From contig NZ_JAGGJV010000001.1 of NCBI RefSeq assembly GCF_017873135.1, positions 186,001 through 250,000 of the forward strand: DNA of 64,000 bases, written 5' to 3'. Each line of letters starts with the position of its first letter. The first letter of the stretch is position 1. This stretch comes from Rhizobium herbae. Its GTDB lineage: Bacteria > Pseudomonadota > Alphaproteobacteria > Rhizobiales > Rhizobiaceae. The translations under genes and the position numbers were made by a program. Positions 63,176 through 64,000 of this stretch are shown piece by piece. The notes under the pieces are model-generated. The model worked only from the letters and a program-made list of their open reading frames with translations, had not been told where the DNA came from and searched no databases.

Positions 63176-63925
63176 GTGTCGATCGCTGATATTTCCATCT
63201 GGACCGCGGTTCTGGCGGGCGCGCTGTCCTTCCTGTCGCCTTGCGTTCTGCCGCTCGTCCCGCCCTATCTCTGCTACATGGCGGGGATATCGGTCGATCA
63301 GTTTCGCGGTGGCGAAACACAGGTGGCTGCCGCCGGCACCCGTCGCGCGGTCTTTGGTGCTGCTTTCCTGTTCACCCTCGGCTTTGCCACCGTGTTCGTG
63401 GCGCTTGGGGCAGGGGCGTCCAGCATCGGCCTCGTGCTTCGTCAGCATATCGACATCCTCTCGCGCATCGGAGGCATCGTCATCATCGTCATGGGCCTGC
63501 ATTTCCTCGGCGTCTTCCGCATTGGCATTCTCGGGCGCGAAGCCCGCTTCCAGGGCGGCGGAAAGCCGGCGACGCTATCCGGCGCCTATATCATGGGCCT
63601 TGCCTTCGCCTTCGGCTGGACGCCGTGCATCGGGCCGGTGCTGGGCACGATCCTCGGCGTTGCCGCCGCCCGTGACACCGTCACCGACGGGGCGATGCTG
63701 CTGGCCGTCTATTCCCTGGGACTGGCCATTCCGTTCTGGATTGCCGCCGGCTTCTCGGGCGCCTTCATGAAATTCCTGTCGCGCTTCCGGCGCCATCTCG
63801 GCCTGGTGGAAAAGCTGATGGGCGTGTTCCTGATTCTTGCCGGCCTCGCCTTCGTCTTCGGTTTCATCAGTTCGATGGCGATCTGGTTCCAGGAAACCTT
63901 TCCCGTCCTCATGCAAATCGGCTAA
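63176..63925 (+). CDS. ccdA: cytochrome c biogenesis protein CcdA
   Basis: Membrane thiol-disulfide carrier that passes electrons from cytoplasmic thioredoxin to the periplasm for cytochrome c maturation. About six membrane helices. The two reactive cysteines are in FLSPCVLPLVPPYLCYM and FGWTPCIGPVLGTI. The GTG at 63176 gives VSIADISIWTAVLAGALSFL, the usual N-terminus, with GGAG upstream (249 aa). The frame is open to 63014, but that part lacks similarity. Confidence 0.93.
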   Translation: MSIADISIWTAVLAGALSFLSPCVLPLVPPYLCYMAGISVDQFRGGETQVAAAGTRRAVFGAAFLFTLGFATVFVALGAGASSIGLVLRQHIDILSRIGGIVIIVMGLHFLGVFRIGILGREARFQGGGKPATLSGAYIMGLAFAFGWTPCIGPVLGTILGVAAARDTVTDGAMLLAVYSLGLAIPFWIAAGFSGAFMKFLSRFRRHLGLVEKLMGVFLILAGLAFVFGFISSMAIWFQETFPVLMQIG

Positions 63926-63955
63926 GCACGGACTTCAAAAGGGGTTCCGCACGCA

Positions 63956-64000
63956 ATGGCCGAGATATCCGGTTTGGTACTGCCGTTCTTCGGCCTGATT
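63956..64000 (+). CDS. start of a membrane protein gene, possibly an AEC-family transporter (truncated by window)
   Basis: ATG with AAAGGGG-type purines upstream; only 15 residues (MAEISGLVLPFFGLI) are visible. They match the beginning of auxin-efflux-carrier (AEC) proteins as I remember them, but the identification is weak with so little sequence. Confidence 0.45.
   Translation, partial: MAEISGLVLPFFGLI

Overview
The window is a stretch of chromosome from an alphaproteobacterium, almost certainly a member of the Rhizobiaceae (Rhizobium/Agrobacterium/Sinorhizobium relatives). The base composition is GC-rich, and many gene runs have the order and protein features seen in that family: scpA-scpB-tatABC-serS-surE-pcm, yajC-secDF followed by two complex I assembly-factor homologues, trmFO, small DUF1127 proteins beside anti-Shine-Dalgarno small RNAs, tig, phaC, and hom-recJ. 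Species cannot be fixed from the sequence alone.

Positions 1-20,800 are housekeeping. A SPOR-domain membrane protein (5' end outside the window) and nagZ are followed by the condensin partners scpA/scpB, the Tat translocase (tatABC), serS, surE, pcm and a LysM/LytM lipoprotein that matches nlpD by position. Then come a DUF815 ATPase, yajC, fused secDF, homologues of NDUFAF3 and NDUFAF6, a small membrane protein and trmFO.

Positions 20,890-22,320 hold two DUF1127 micro-proteins and two tandem minus-strand small RNAs of the alpha-r14 (NfeR1/cuckoo) type. Each RNA has three hairpins displaying CCUCCUCCC-like loops. Positions 22,686-51,530 are a mixed chromosomal region: DUF2157/GDYXXLXY membrane pair, tRNA-Leu and trigger factor, a serralysin-like RTX metalloprotease, sthA, a CorA-type transporter, radC, map, sfsA, phaC, an aminotransferase, hom, recJ, twin tRNA-Glu genes, an M15-like lipoprotein, gloA, a double cold-shock protein, DUF192, tRNA-Pro, an NDUFS4 homologue, tRNA-Arg, small membrane peptides, an MgtC-like protein and a GlxA-type regulator.

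Positions 51,990-62,953 are a compact integrated element of about 10.9 kb, bounded by 54-bp direct repeats that copy the 3' part of tRNA-Lys. It encodes a tyrosine integrase, an AlpA/excisionase-like protein and a RepA-like helicase followed by an iteron-rich gap. It also encodes a large terminase, a tail-tube protein, an HK97-fold capsid, a connector, a prohead protease, a portal and an HNH nuclease. I see no lysis genes, no tape measure, no tail tip and no cI-type repressor. This is the outline of a capsid-forming phage satellite (cf-PICI-like) with an unexpected orphan tail-tube gene, and it is the most interesting system in the window. Right of it the chromosome resumes with intact tRNA-Lys, ccdA and the start of a probable AEC-family transporter.
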